Assembly: GCF_004331175.1 (NCBI RefSeq)
Contig: NZ_SJOD01000001.1
Location: forward strand, 1-64,000
Length of the DNA stretch: 64,000 nucleotides
Direction: 5' to 3'
Origin: Acinetobacter sp. ANC 4178
GTDB taxonomy: Bacteria; Pseudomonadota; Gammaproteobacteria; Pseudomonadales; Moraxellaceae
Positions 8,566 through 17,506 of this stretch are shown in pieces. The translations under genes and the position numbers were made by a program. Position 1 is the stretch's first letter. Each line of letters begins with the position of its first letter. The notes under the pieces are model-generated. The model made no database searches, was not told where the DNA came from, and saw only the letters and a program-made list of their open reading frames with translations.

Positions 8566-8964
8566 ATGACTTCACAACGTTTGTCCAATATGAAACAAAT
8601 TAGTCAATTACAACCAATCGCAAAAGACTTATTTTTTAAAATTACTATTCTTAAATCCATGATGTACTGCGGTGTGTTATGGGGTTTATACAATCAAGGT
8701 TGGGCAATCATGTCTGACCAAGATGATTTTATTTTTCCGTTCTGGATGAATAGCGTTCAAGCACATAAATATGCAGAAGTTCATTGGCCAAGTTATATCC
8801 CTCGTAGAATTACACCGGCTGATTTTCATACATCATTGTTGCCAACTTTGGCTCGACTCAAAGTCATTCCTGCGCTATGTAATTCTTCTAGCCAAAAATT
8901 TAAACTTACGACTCAACAAATGCGCCATTTTTTCTTTGCCGACCTACAATTTCAACCCGCATAA
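8566..8964 (+). CDS. DUF2750-domain protein
   Basis: A 132-residue protein with the DUF2750 layout: 'WGLYNQGWAIMSDQDDFIFPFWMNSVQAHKYA', then 'WPSYIPRRITPADFHTSLLPTLARLKV'. The domain is found in small cytoplasmic proteins of unknown function. Two possible ATG starts (8566 and 8590) lack a strong ribosome-binding site; the longer one is given. It stands alone and is followed by a long hairpin. Confidence 0.7.
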   Translation: MTSQRLSNMKQISQLQPIAKDLFFKITILKSMMYCGVLWGLYNQGWAIMSDQDDFIFPFWMNSVQAHKYAEVHWPSYIPRRITPADFHTSLLPTLARLKVIPALCNSSSQKFKLTTQQMRHFFFADLQFQPA

Positions 8965-8971
8965 GACTATA

Positions 8972-9012
8972 AAGCGAAATAAGGTGTTTGATGAAAACAC
9001 TTTATTTCGCTT
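8972..9012. terminator. Long hairpin after the DUF2750 gene
   Basis: AAGCGAAATAA (8972-8982) pairs with TTATTTCGCTT (9002-9012), extended by an inner GTGTTT/AAACAC-type stem to give about 18 nearly continuous base pairs. There is no clean T-run, so it may be a weak terminator or an RNA-stabilising 3' structure. Confidence 0.55.
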
Positions 9013-9108
9013 ACTTAAATGCAATTAATGACTCTTCAGGTATTTGCATTTTTATTGTTTCGCGTTAAGTTAAATATCAAACAATAAACAACATCAGAGA
9101 TGAATAAT

Positions 9109-9540
9109 ATGACTAAAGTTGCACAAGTCCTTCAAGATAAATCCGAACAGTCAATTTTTACAATTCGTCCAGATTCTACCGTATTTGAAGCAATTACACT
9201 TATGGCTGACAAGGGCATTGGCGCTTTAGTCGTTACACAGGACGAAAAAGTCGTTGGGATTGTGTCTGAACGTGATTACACGCGTAAAGTTGCCTTGATG
9301 GAACGCACTTCATTCACAACCAATGTCAGTGAAATTATGACCGCAACGGTATTGACCGTAACAACCAACACAAGCATAGAAGATTGTCTAGAGTTAATGA
9401 CTGATCGCCACCTACGCCACTTGCCTGTGGTTGAGAATGAACGACTGATTGGCTTAATTTCAATTGGTGACTTGGTTAAAGCAGCAATGGCTGATCAGAA
9501 AAAACTGATTGAACAATTACAGCAGTATATTTCTGGCTAA
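9109..9540 (+). CDS. CBS-domain pair protein
   Basis: A 143-residue protein made almost wholly of two CBS domains. The first ends with 'GALVVTQDEKVVGIVSERDYTRKVAL' and the second with 'RHLRHLPVVENERLIGLISIGDLVKAAM'. Tandem CBS pairs bind adenosine nucleotides or NAD and act as energy sensors; here no catalytic domain is attached, so the target is unknown. The ATG at 9109 is preferred (AGAGA about 9 bases upstream); an ATG at 9100 would add three residues. It shares a bidirectional terminator with the convergent trpB. Confidence 0.88.
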   Translation: MTKVAQVLQDKSEQSIFTIRPDSTVFEAITLMADKGIGALVVTQDEKVVGIVSERDYTRKVALMERTSFTTNVSEIMTATVLTVTTNTSIEDCLELMTDRHLRHLPVVENERLIGLISIGDLVKAAMADQKKLIEQLQQYISG

Positions 9541-9561
9541 TGAAATGCAGAGTAATAGATA

Positions 9562-9589
9562 AAAAAGGTCAGCATATGCTGACCTTTTT
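9562..9589. terminator. Bidirectional terminator between the CBS gene and trpB
   Basis: A perfect palindrome, AAAAAGGTCAGCA with TGCTGACCTTTTT, lies between the stop codons of two convergent genes and has T-runs on both strands. Confidence 0.9.
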
Positions 9590-9600
9590 AAATTTAAGTT

Positions 9601-10809
9601 TTAATTTAGACCAAGCTTATCAGCAACATAGTCAGAATCTTTATCTCCTCGACCTGACAAATTCACCACGATTTTCACATCTTTTGCTAATTTTGGTGCT
9701 TCACGTAATGCCCATGCAACTGCATGAGAGCTTTCTAGTGCAGGCACAATCCCTTCCACACGGGACAAAATCATAAATGCATCTAAGCATTCTTGATCTG
9801 TTGCAGTTGTATATTCGACTCGCCCTAAATCTTTAAGGAAGCTATGTTGTGGTCCTACACCAGGATAGTCCAAACCAGAAGCAATTGAATGTACAGGTAA
9901 TGGCTCACCTTGATCATCTTCCAAGACATAACATGCCATACCATGAATTTGACTTGGCTTACCCAATGTTAAGGTCGCTGAATGCATAGCTGTATCCAAA
10001 CCATGACCAGCAGGCTCAACACCAACCAGTTTCACATCAGTATCATTTAAAAATGCTGTAAACGCACCTATGGCGTTAGAACCTCCACCGACACAAGCCA
10101 CAACATAATCAGGATTTTGTCCAAATCGGTCTTGGGTTTGTACTTTAATTTCTTTACCAATAATACTTTGGAAATCACGCACCATTTTCGGAAATGGATG
10201 TGGACCCACGACAGAACCAATCGCATAAATATAATTTTTTGGATCGTTCAGGTATTCTTCAAAAGCACTATCAACTGCATCTTTTAAGGTCGCTGTCCCA
10301 CGCGTAACCGAAATCAGTTTTGCTCCAAGGATCTTCATTTTCACAACATTTGGATGTTCTTTCTCAATATCCACTTGCCCCATATGAATTTCACATGGAA
10401 TTCCAACTAGAGCACACGCTGTAGCCAAAGCCACACCATGTTGTCCTGCACCTGTTTCTGCAATGACTTTGGTTTTTCCCATGTACTTCGCAAGCAATGC
10501 CTCACCAAGACAATGGTTAATTTTATGTGCGCCAGTATGATTCAGATCTTCGCGCTTTAAATAAATTTGCGCACCACCCAATTGCTCCGATAAACGCTTA
10601 GCGTGAAATAAAGGACTAGGTCGACCAACATAATTTGCAAATAAGTCTGCAAGTTCATTTTGAAATTCTGAAGTATGACGAATTTCTTCATACGCCACGT
10701 TAATTTCATCCATGGCTTCTTTAAGATACGGAGGAATAAACTGACCACCATAAGGTCCAAAAAAACCTTCGGCATTGGGTAGGTCGACTCCATTAATTTG
10801 ATGATTCAT
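9601..10809 (-). CDS. trpB: Tryptophan synthase beta subunit (orphan, divergent type)
   Basis: A 402-residue PLP enzyme that condenses indole with serine. The PLP lysine lies in '[17 protein letters not shown]', the phosphate loop is '[12 protein letters not shown]', and '[12 protein letters not shown]' and 'LSGRGDKD' are conserved. Compared with typical gammaproteobacterial TrpB, several stretches differ, for example '[17 protein letters not shown]' instead of a YMGA-D-ERQ-NVFRM pattern. No trpA, trpF or other trp gene is nearby; neighbours are a CBS protein and a vWA protein. It may be an additional stand-alone copy. The ATG at 10809 is preferred over GTG at 10812; AGGGGGA lies about 8 bases upstream. 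Confidence 0.88.
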   Translation of the reverse strand: MNHQINGVDLPNAEGFFGPYGGQFIPPYLKEAMDEINVAYEEIRHTSEFQNELADLFANYVGRPSPLFHAKRLSEQLGGAQIYLKREDLNHTGAHKINHCLGEALLAKYMGKTKVIAETGAGQHGVALATACALVGIPCEIHMGQVDIEKEHPNVVKMKILGAKLISVTRGTATLKDAVDSAFEEYLNDPKNYIYAIGSVVGPHPFPKMVRDFQSIIGKEIKVQTQDRFGQNPDYVVACVGGGSNAIGAFTAFLNDTDVKLVGVEPAGHGLDTAMHSATLTLGKPSQIHGMACYVLEDDQGEPLPVHSIASGLDYPGVGPQHSFLKDLGRVEYTTATDQECLDAFMILSRVEGIVPALESSHAVAWALREAPKLAKDVKIVVNLSGRGDKDSDYVADKLGLN

Positions 10810-10886
10810 CACTTATTCCCCCTAGTCTACATTTATTATTTCTTACTTTATTGAATACTTAGGACGTATTTAAAAACAGGATAAAA

Positions 10887-12074
10887 TTAACGTGCTAAGT
10901 ATTTGGTTAAATCCTCTACCCCTTTTAAGGTCATCGGATACATATGCTGCTCAAAAATCTGTTTAATTGAGCCGATCGTTTGTGTGTAGTGCCAGTAATT
11001 TTCTTCTTCTGGATTTAGCCATGCTGTTTTATCGAAATGCTGACGTAACCGATATAGCCACACCTGACCCGACTCATCATTCATATATTCAACAGAACCA
11101 CCAACCGAATTAAGTTCATAAGGTGCCATACTTGCATCACCGACAACAATTACACGATAGTCACGCCCATAGGTATTGAATAAATCCCATGTGTTCATGC
11201 GCGTGCTGGAGCGACGTACATTATCTTTCCATACATAGTCATACAAACAGTTATGGAAATAAAAATATTCGAGTGTTTTGAATTCTGTTTTGGCTGCACT
11301 AAATAACTTTTCACATTGCGCAATATGGGAATCCATTGAACCGCCCACATCAAACAACATCAAGACTTTAACGCGGTTACGGCGTTCAGGCACCAATTGA
11401 ACATCCAAAATGCCCTGCTTGGCAGTTTCTTTAATGGTGCCATCAATATCCAGTTCTTCAGCAGCACCTTGACGAGCAAACTTACGTAAACGGCGTAAAG
11501 CCAATTGCATTTGACGTGTACCAAGAATCTGCTCGTCATCCAAATTACGGTATTTACGCTGCTCCCAAACTTTTACTGCGGAACGCTTGCGCCCTGGTCC
11601 ACCAATGCGCACACCCTCAGGATGATCACCAAAAGCACCAAAGAGAGAAGTCCCCCCCGTACCAATCATCTTGTTTCCACCTTGATGTTTTTTATGTTGT
11701 TCGCGTAAACGCTCCTCCAACATTTTCATCAACTCTTCAAGGGAACCTGCCTTTTTCAACTCTTCCCGCTGTTCTGGCGTGAGATGCTTTTCTAATAATT
11801 CTAGATCAAACCAATCTTTCGGTAATTGCTGAACTTGATTGAGCAATTCATCCAAATTAAAAGTAGAAATACCATCAAAGTAGTCTTTCATGGCCCGATC
11901 AAATTTATCAAAGAAACGCTCATCCTTAACCATAATAGTTTTGGTGAGCTGATAAAATTCTTCTTGATCGGCAAATACCAAGCCTGATGCGACCGCCTCA
12001 TTCAGATCAATGAGTTCTCGTGTAGATACAGGCACACCATATTTGCGTAATGTATAAAACAAGCGCACAAACAT
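10887..12074 (-). CDS. vWA-domain protein (CoxE-like), partner of MoxR
   Basis: A 395-residue cytoplasmic protein with a C-terminal von Willebrand A domain. The metal site starts 'LMLFDVGGSMDSH' (about residue 242), a DxGxS form of the usual DxSxS. The N-terminal half is helical and charged ('LEELMKMLEERLREQHKK'), typical of CoxE-like proteins that work with MoxR AAA+ ATPases in metal-centre insertion or protein remodelling. AAGGAG precedes the ATG. The moxR-like gene lies 13 bp upstream, so the two are cotranscribed and probably form a complex. The client protein is not evident from the context. Confidence 0.88.
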   Translation of the reverse strand: MFVRLFYTLRKYGVPVSTRELIDLNEAVASGLVFADQEEFYQLTKTIMVKDERFFDKFDRAMKDYFDGISTFNLDELLNQVQQLPKDWFDLELLEKHLTPEQREELKKAGSLEELMKMLEERLREQHKKHQGGNKMIGTGGTSLFGAFGDHPEGVRIGGPGRKRSAVKVWEQRKYRNLDDEQILGTRQMQLALRRLRKFARQGAAEELDIDGTIKETAKQGILDVQLVPERRNRVKVLMLFDVGGSMDSHIAQCEKLFSAAKTEFKTLEYFYFHNCLYDYVWKDNVRRSSTRMNTWDLFNTYGRDYRVIVVGDASMAPYELNSVGGSVEYMNDESGQVWLYRLRQHFDKTAWLNPEEENYWHYTQTIGSIKQIFEQHMYPMTLKGVEDLTKYLAR

Positions 12075-12087
12075 GCGTGTTTCTCCT

Positions 12088-12939
12088 TTAGCGACGCGAC
12101 ATAAAGGCTAAACGCTCAAGCAACTGCACATCTTGCTCGTTTTTAATCAATGCACCATAAAGTGGTGGAATCGCTTTAGATTTATCATGATTACGGAGTA
12201 CATCTTCTGGCATATCATCTGCCATCAACAGACTTAACCAATCAATCAATTCTGAAGTTGAAGGTGGCTTTTTAAGACCAGGCACTTGACGTAACTTAAA
12301 GAAGACCTGAAGCGCCTCATTCACCAAAGCAGTTGAAACTTGCGGAAAGTGCACATCGATAATTTCACGCATGGTTGCTTCATCTGGGAACTCGATATAA
12401 TGGAAGAAACAACGACGCAAGAAAGCATCTGGCAATTCCTTTTCATTATTCGACGTAATGATGACAATTGGACGTTGAGTCGCAGTAATTGTTTCGCCAG
12501 TTTCATACACAAAGAAAGACATTTTATCGAGTTCGTGTAATAAATCGTTTGGAAACTCGATATCTGCCTTATCAATTTCATCAATCAACAACACACAGCG
12601 TTCTTCACTGGTAAATGCTTCCCACAATTTACCTGGTTTAATGTAGTTTTTAATGTCGTAGACACGGTCATCACCCAACTGGCTATCACGCAAGCGTGAA
12701 ACCGCATCATATTCATACAAACCTTGCTGTGCTTTGGTTGTAGACTTAATGTGCCATGTGATGAGTTTTAGACCTAAGCTTTGTGCAACTTGTTCTGCTA
12801 ATAAAGTCTTACCCGTTCCCGGTTCCCCTTTAACTAATAGTGGCTTTTGCAATGCACGCGCAGCTTTTACTGCTAGCTTTAAACTATCAGTCGCGATGTA
12901 CTGACTTGTACCCGTAAATTGTTGAGTATCAACAGACAT
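12088..12939 (-). CDS. MoxR-family AAA+ ATPase
   Basis: A 283-residue AAA+ protein with Walker A 'GEPGTGKTLLAEQVAQ' (about residues 38-53), Walker B 'VLLIDEIDKAD', sensor 1 'IITSNNEKELPDAFLRRC' and the C-terminal lid with 'PPSTSELIDWL'. MoxR ATPases act as chaperones together with vWA partners; the vWA gene follows 13 bp downstream. A small membrane protein gene and ycgL lie directly upstream with 20-bp gaps, forming one apparent transcription unit. AAGGT precedes the ATG at 12939. Confidence 0.92.
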   Translation of the reverse strand: MSVDTQQFTGTSQYIATDSLKLAVKAARALQKPLLVKGEPGTGKTLLAEQVAQSLGLKLITWHIKSTTKAQQGLYEYDAVSRLRDSQLGDDRVYDIKNYIKPGKLWEAFTSEERCVLLIDEIDKADIEFPNDLLHELDKMSFFVYETGETITATQRPIVIITSNNEKELPDAFLRRCFFHYIEFPDEATMREIIDVHFPQVSTALVNEALQVFFKLRQVPGLKKPPSTSELIDWLSLLMADDMPEDVLRNHDKSKAIPPLYGALIKNEQDVQLLERLAFMSRR

Positions 12940-12959
12940 AAGATAACCTTATTTTTTAT

Positions 12960-13343
12960 TTAAAGTGGTGAACTTTTCTTGTTAACTACAGATATTTCGC
13001 GTTTATCGCTATATTTCGACCAGCAATAGCCCACGATCAAACCCAAACCAAGAACACATAAAATTGCAGCTAAATTAAACCAGATAAGCGGGTTTTCTTT
13101 AGTCAATATGCCAAACATTAAACCAAAAAATGCAGGTGCAATTGAAGCATTTGTCCCTTCAGAAACCGTTGGCGTTAGCATTACGGCAAAAACAATCACC
13201 CAACTAATTCCACCCAACGGTTTTGGTAAGCGCTTCGCAATTGCATACCAACACCATAAAATAATGATGCTGCCCAGCAAATACACACTGACTGCAATCG
13301 TATCTTCAGGAATTGTGTCTAAAATTGAAAGAAAATTATCCAT
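12960..13343 (-). CDS. Small polytopic membrane protein in the MoxR-vWA cluster
   Basis: A 127-residue protein with three or four hydrophobic helices (about residues 17-38, 45-60, 70-82 and 85-108) and a basic C-terminal tail. No domain was recognised. AGGAG lies about 9 bases before the ATG at 13343. It lies 20 bp from both ycgL and the MoxR gene, so it probably belongs to the same transcript; whether it anchors the MoxR-vWA pair to the membrane is a guess. Confidence 0.7.
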   Translation of the reverse strand: MDNFLSILDTIPEDTIAVSVYLLGSIIILWCWYAIAKRLPKPLGGISWVIVFAVMLTPTVSEGTNASIAPAFFGLMFGILTKENPLIWFNLAAILCVLGLGLIVGYCWSKYSDKREISVVNKKSSPL

Positions 13344-13363
13344 AGTACAACTCCTGAAAAAAA

Positions 13364-13666
13364 TTAAGCACCACGTAAGCCTTCTGGGGCTACTGCATTC
13401 GGGTTAATTAACCCTTCTGGTGGCATTTGAATAAAGAAACCATTGGTTTCTATCGAATCCATCACATGTAATACATTCACACGCGCCAACTTACGCGTTT
13501 CGGTCAACTCGATATGCATAACAAACGTCGCGCGACCAAAAGCAATACGTAAAGCTTCTGGAACAACGTCTAATGGATTAGATGCTTCTGCATCATTTTC
13601 AGAAGGACGAGCAACATAAAGGTACATCTCGTCTTTTTTGCTCGATTTATAGATTGAACAATGCAT
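13364..13666 (-). CDS. ycgL: YcgL-domain protein
   Basis: A 100-residue cytoplasmic protein matching the YcgL family: it begins '[18 protein letters not shown]' and carries 'LPEAL'-like '[11 protein letters not shown]' and 'GFFIQMPP', the hallmark C-terminal motif. The function of the family is unclear; E. coli ycgL has been linked to cell-size or stress phenotypes. The start at 13666 matches the family N-terminus; the reading frame is open to 13708 but the extra residues are not family-like. In gammaproteobacteria ycgL often lies next to rnd, as it does here (rnd is 132 bp upstream on the same strand). Confidence 0.9.
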   Translation of the reverse strand: MHCSIYKSSKKDEMYLYVARPSENDAEASNPLDVVPEALRIAFGRATFVMHIELTETRKLARVNVLHVMDSIETNGFFIQMPPEGLINPNAVAPEGLRGA

Positions 13667-13798
13667 GCTTAGAACATTACTTAACTTAGAAAATACAACG
13701 CCAAGCATACAACAAAAAATAATCTGATTCAGTAATGATTATTAACGCAGCAGTCGTCAATTTGTCTAAGTGTCAATTCTTTAAACAAATCTAAGTAA

Positions 13799-14941
13799 CT
13801 ATTGTGCAACTTGCATTTGTGTAGATAAATATTGCTGATCTGCATGTAACACTTGAATGAGTGGCTTGGTCAAAAGCTCATAGCGCCACCCCAGTAAATA
13901 GTTGGGTAAATCTTGCTCATCTCGCCCTGACACGACATGCTGATACACGGCATTCAGCCACTTTTTACGCAGCAGGACTTCCTTGGGAACCAAGGTTTCA
14001 TTCGCCACGTTTTGAATAAACGTATCGACCTTATTACCAATTTCTTTCGAGGAGTGGCGGATTGGTCGTGCCATACGTAATGGCCATTCTTCTTGAGCAG
14101 GTAAAAACTTCAACAAATCTAAAATGGTTTTTCCGTGTTCACGTAGAATATTTTGACGAATATCTTTGATATTACACAATTGGAAATGATTTTTTGGATT
14201 CTTCTCAACCAAATCAATCATGGTTGAATTCTTAAGAATAAAGCTACGCGGTTGGTTCAACGCTTTGACCATTTGCTCACGCCAAACTGCCAATTGCTGC
14301 AATTGCATGAGTTCACGGCGTGAATGTCGGTAATTTCCAATATCTTGATAGAGCAAAGTTGGTAAAGTTTCTTGACCAATTTCATAGGTCAGATTTCGGC
14401 AGTCTTCCTGTGCAAACTCTAACAAGTGTTTTTCTTGTAACTCAGATCTAACTTTCTGCGCCAGTGCCATAATATACAGCACATCATTCGCAGCATAATT
14501 GAGTTGTTCAGGTGACAATGGTCGGGCCAACCAATCTGAGCGCGTCTGATCTTTATCAATATCTACATTGAGCATTTGCTTTAGCGCATTTTGATAACTA
14601 ACTTGTAAGCCATGACCCAAAAATGACATGCCAACTTGGGTATCAAAAACATTACTCAGTGACTTATCTTGTGCATAATGATAAATCAAATCAATATCTT
14701 CGCCACAAGCATGAAACACATTCAACTGCGCAGTAAATATTTTTTTCCAGAATCCACTTAAATCTAAAGTTGTTCCATCTAACAAATAGACTTGGTCAGC
14801 AACATTTATTTGGAACACCCCAAGTTTTGGCCACAAGGTATCCACTTTAATAAACTCTGTATCAAGCCCATAAATGGAATTTTGATCCATGATGGACAAA
14901 AAGTTATTTAAATCTGTTTGGTGCTGAATAAACTGAAACAT
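13799..14941 (-). CDS. rnd: Ribonuclease D
   Basis: A 380-residue DEDD-family 3'-5' exonuclease that trims tRNA and other stable RNA 3' ends. The catalytic acids are in 'YGLDTEFIKVDT' (Exo I), 'HACGEDIDLI' (Exo II) and 'YAANDVLYI' (Exo III). An HRDC-type helical region follows ('LAVWREQMVKALNQPRSFIL'). The length matches typical RNase D. The ribosome-binding site before the ATG at 14941 is weak. ycgL follows downstream on the same strand. Confidence 0.95.
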   Translation of the reverse strand: MFQFIQHQTDLNNFLSIMDQNSIYGLDTEFIKVDTLWPKLGVFQINVADQVYLLDGTTLDLSGFWKKIFTAQLNVFHACGEDIDLIYHYAQDKSLSNVFDTQVGMSFLGHGLQVSYQNALKQMLNVDIDKDQTRSDWLARPLSPEQLNYAANDVLYIMALAQKVRSELQEKHLLEFAQEDCRNLTYEIGQETLPTLLYQDIGNYRHSRRELMQLQQLAVWREQMVKALNQPRSFILKNSTMIDLVEKNPKNHFQLCNIKDIRQNILREHGKTILDLLKFLPAQEEWPLRMARPIRHSSKEIGNKVDTFIQNVANETLVPKEVLLRKKWLNAVYQHVVSGRDEQDLPNYLLGWRYELLTKPLIQVLHADQQYLSTQMQVAQ

Positions 14942-15180
14942 ACTGCCGAGTCTAGGAATAGATTCTCTAAAAAGGTATCTTACCTCATATATAACAATTA
15001 GCTATAAAAATTTTAATTTTCTGCTAAAGAATTATTTAAATTTTAGTACATAAGCTCTATTTGTCTGTTTATTGATACTTTTTTTATATCATTAATTCTT
15101 TAAAAATATACCAATCGTTAAAATAATTTCTAAAATTTAAAGTACTATTCTCCTAAAATAAACATGAAACAAGCATTCAC

Positions 15181-15777
15181 TTATTTCATGCGCATACGAT
15201 TGTGTACAGCCTGACTCAAAGTATGGCTATCCACATATTCCAACTCACCACCTTGTGGTACACCCTGTGCAATTCTTGTCATATGTACAGGTATATGCTT
15301 ACAAGCTTCAACCAAATAATGTGCAGTTGCCTGACCTTCAACAGTTGCGTTGGTTGCAAGAATCACTTCAGTAATTTTGCCATCGGTTAAGCGTTGCACC
15401 AGATGTGGTATGCCAATTTCGTCTGGGCCAATACCGTCCAGCGGTGACAAATGTCCGCCCAAGACGTGATATTTCCCTCGGAAACTTCCACTTTGCTCAA
15501 TGGCCATGACATCCGCTGGAGACTCAACCACACACAATATCTGATCATCTCGCTCCGTTGAGAGGCAAATATCACACACTTCATCTTCTGTGAGTGAATG
15601 ACAAACACAACATTCATGAATATGATTGGTCGCTTCTGTTAAAGCATGAGCTAAACCCACTGCACCTTCCCGATTTTTCATAATCAGATGCAGTGCCATA
15701 CGTTGCGCAGACTTTGGTCCCACACTCGGTAAAATTCTTAAAGCATGAACTAATTGTTCAAATCGATCACTAAACAC
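15181..15777 (-). CDS. recR: Recombination mediator RecR
   Basis: A 198-residue protein of the RecFOR pathway, which loads RecA at single-strand gaps. It has the N-terminal helix-hairpin-helix ('LPSVGPKSAQRMALHL'), a four-cysteine zinc finger ('CCVCHSLTEDEVCDIC') and a Toprim domain ('LCVVESPADVMAIEQSG'). The start is GTG at 15777 with TAGGAA 6-7 bases upstream. ybaB and metZ lie upstream on the same strand. A hairpin with a T-run lies 20 bp before the start. Confidence 0.95.
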   Translation of the reverse strand: MFSDRFEQLVHALRILPSVGPKSAQRMALHLIMKNREGAVGLAHALTEATNHIHECCVCHSLTEDEVCDICLSTERDDQILCVVESPADVMAIEQSGSFRGKYHVLGGHLSPLDGIGPDEIGIPHLVQRLTDGKITEVILATNATVEGQATAHYLVEACKHIPVHMTRIAQGVPQGGELEYVDSHTLSQAVHNRMRMK

Positions 15778-15790
15778 CGTTATTCCTATA

Positions 15791-15818
15791 TAAAAATACC
15801 TCCCTAAAAAGGGAGGTA
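15791..15818 (-). terminator. Hairpin with T-run between ybaB and recR
   Basis: TACCTCCC (15797-15804) pairs with GGGAGGTA (15811-15818), and on the minus strand a run of five T's follows, just before the recR ribosome-binding site. It looks like a small intrinsic terminator or attenuator inside the ybaB-recR unit. Its sequence resembles part of the repeat at 53354-53421. Confidence 0.5.
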
Positions 15819-15833
15819 AGTAACCACTTGGGA

Positions 15834-16163
15834 TTAGAACATTCCCGCAAGGCCTGGTGGCAAGCCCATACCCGAACTCGCACCTTTCAGGCGCTCTTCA
15901 GAAATAACTTCTGCCTGACGTGCCGCATCATTCATTGCAGCCGCAATCAAGTCTTCAATCATATCTGGATCATCTTGCAACAATTCAGGATTAATCTCGA
16001 TGCGCTTGACCACATTACGGCAAGTCATTGTTACCTTAACCAAACCACCGCCTGCTTCCGCATGAACCTCAGTCTTTGCAAGCTCTTCTTTGGCTTTTTT
16101 AAGATTAACTTCCATATCTTTTTGCATGCGTTGTGCTTGTTGCATCAGCATATTAATGTTCAT
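15834..16163 (-). CDS. ybaB: YbaB/EbfC nucleoid-associated protein
   Basis: A 109-residue DNA-binding protein that coats the nucleoid as a dimer. It has the family N-terminus '[29 protein letters not shown]' and '[16 protein letters not shown]' with the usual Gly/Met-rich C-terminus. CGGAG lies 6 bases before the ATG at 16163. Its position directly before recR is conserved across bacteria; dnaX, which often precedes it, is replaced here by metZ. Confidence 0.95.
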   Translation of the reverse strand: MNINMLMQQAQRMQKDMEVNLKKAKEELAKTEVHAEAGGGLVKVTMTCRNVVKRIEINPELLQDDPDMIEDLIAAAMNDAARQAEVISEERLKGASSGMGLPPGLAGMF

Positions 16164-16190
16164 AAAAATCTCCGAACATAAAATTAAAAA

Positions 16191-17378
16191 TTAGATTAAG
16201 TCTAAACCACGTGCGATATCACGAATAATATCATCAATATCTTCTAAACCAACAGAAACGCGAATTAAACCTTCGCTAATACCTGCTGCTTGTTTAGCCT
16301 CAGCCGACATTCTGCCGTGCGATGTCGTCGCAGGATGGGTAATCGTTGATTTGACATCACCCAAGTTACTGGTAATTGATAAGAAGCGAGTATTATCGAT
16401 GACCGTCCAAGCCCCTTCGCGCTCGCCTTTCACAACAAAAGAAACCACACCACCAAAACCAGATTGTTGTTTCTTGGCTAACTCGTGCCCATCGTGGTTT
16501 GGCAAACCTGCATAATACACTTTTTCAACTTTAGGATGTGCATCGAGCCATTCTGCTAATTTTTGCGCACTGGCACAATGTGCTTTCATGCGTAAGCTTA
16601 AAGTTTCTAAACCTTTTAAGAAGATCCACGCATTAAATGGGCTCATAGAATTACCCAGTGTACGAATTACACCGTTAATTTCTTCAACCAATTTATCTTT
16701 GCCGACGACTGCACCGCCTAAAGCACGACCTTGACCATCAATGTATTTGGTTGATGAATAGACAATCAGGTCTGCACCAAACTTAATGGGTTGCTGTAAG
16801 ATTGGCGTACAAAAAGTATTATCCACTGCAAATAAAGCGTCATGTGCATGCGCAATATCAGCAATCGCCTGCATATCACCCACTTGAGCCAATGGATTCG
16901 ACGGCGTTTCAATAAATAAAAGACGCGTATTTGGACGAATCGCTTGTTTCCAACCGTCTAAATCTTCCAAGTCTACAAATGTTACATCGACACCAAATTT
17001 AATGACATATTTTTCAAACAGCGAAATGATCGAACCAAATACAGCGCGCGAACACACCACATGATCGCCCGCTTTTAAATAAGCCAAAGTCACAGCATGC
17101 ACTGCCGCCATACCTGAACTGGTCGCTACTGCACGTTCAGCACCATCTAATACAGCCAAACGCTTTTCAAATGCTTGTACCGTTGGGTTGGTATAACGTG
17201 AGTATGTATTGCCTTCAATTTGCCCTGAAAATTTAGCTGCTGCATCTGCCGCACTTTCGCAAACAAACGAAGATGTTAGGAAAATTGGCTCACTATGCTC
17301 GCCTTCAAAAGTACGTGTGTGACCGGTACGAATCGCTAAAGTGTCTAATTGATATTCGATGTCGTCGTATTGGCTCAT
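16191..17378 (-). CDS. metZ: O-succinylhomoserine sulfhydrylase
   Basis: A 395-residue PLP enzyme of the Cys/Met metabolism family that makes homocysteine from O-succinylhomoserine and sulfide. The PLP lysine lies in 'YSSTKYIDGQGRALGG', and the 'IDGQGR' signature favours MetZ over cystathionine gamma-synthase. 'SRYTNPTVQAFEKRLAVLDGAE' marks the N-terminal PLP-phosphate region. ybaB follows 27 bp downstream. The ribosome-binding site is weak (GTAGAA). No SAM riboswitch was seen in the 128-bp gap to the divergent hydrolase gene. Confidence 0.94.
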   Translation of the reverse strand: MSQYDDIEYQLDTLAIRTGHTRTFEGEHSEPIFLTSSFVCESAADAAAKFSGQIEGNTYSRYTNPTVQAFEKRLAVLDGAERAVATSSGMAAVHAVTLAYLKAGDHVVCSRAVFGSIISLFEKYVIKFGVDVTFVDLEDLDGWKQAIRPNTRLLFIETPSNPLAQVGDMQAIADIAHAHDALFAVDNTFCTPILQQPIKFGADLIVYSSTKYIDGQGRALGGAVVGKDKLVEEINGVIRTLGNSMSPFNAWIFLKGLETLSLRMKAHCASAQKLAEWLDAHPKVEKVYYAGLPNHDGHELAKKQQSGFGGVVSFVVKGEREGAWTVIDNTRFLSITSNLGDVKSTITHPATTSHGRMSAEAKQAAGISEGLIRVSVGLEDIDDIIRDIARGLDLI

Positions 17379-17506
17379 TTCTACGATTCAGTTCTCAGAA
17401 CTGCCTTTGTGAATAATTGCCAACATTTTGAGCGTCTACGGCATTTCAGGTCAAGGTAAAATATAAAATTATCGTTTAGACTTCGAGCAAATCTTCAAGT
17501 AGGTCA

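Noticed and set aside
15828..16181. 117-codon open frame antisense to ybaB
   Set aside because: Covers the well-supported ybaB gene and has no start signal.
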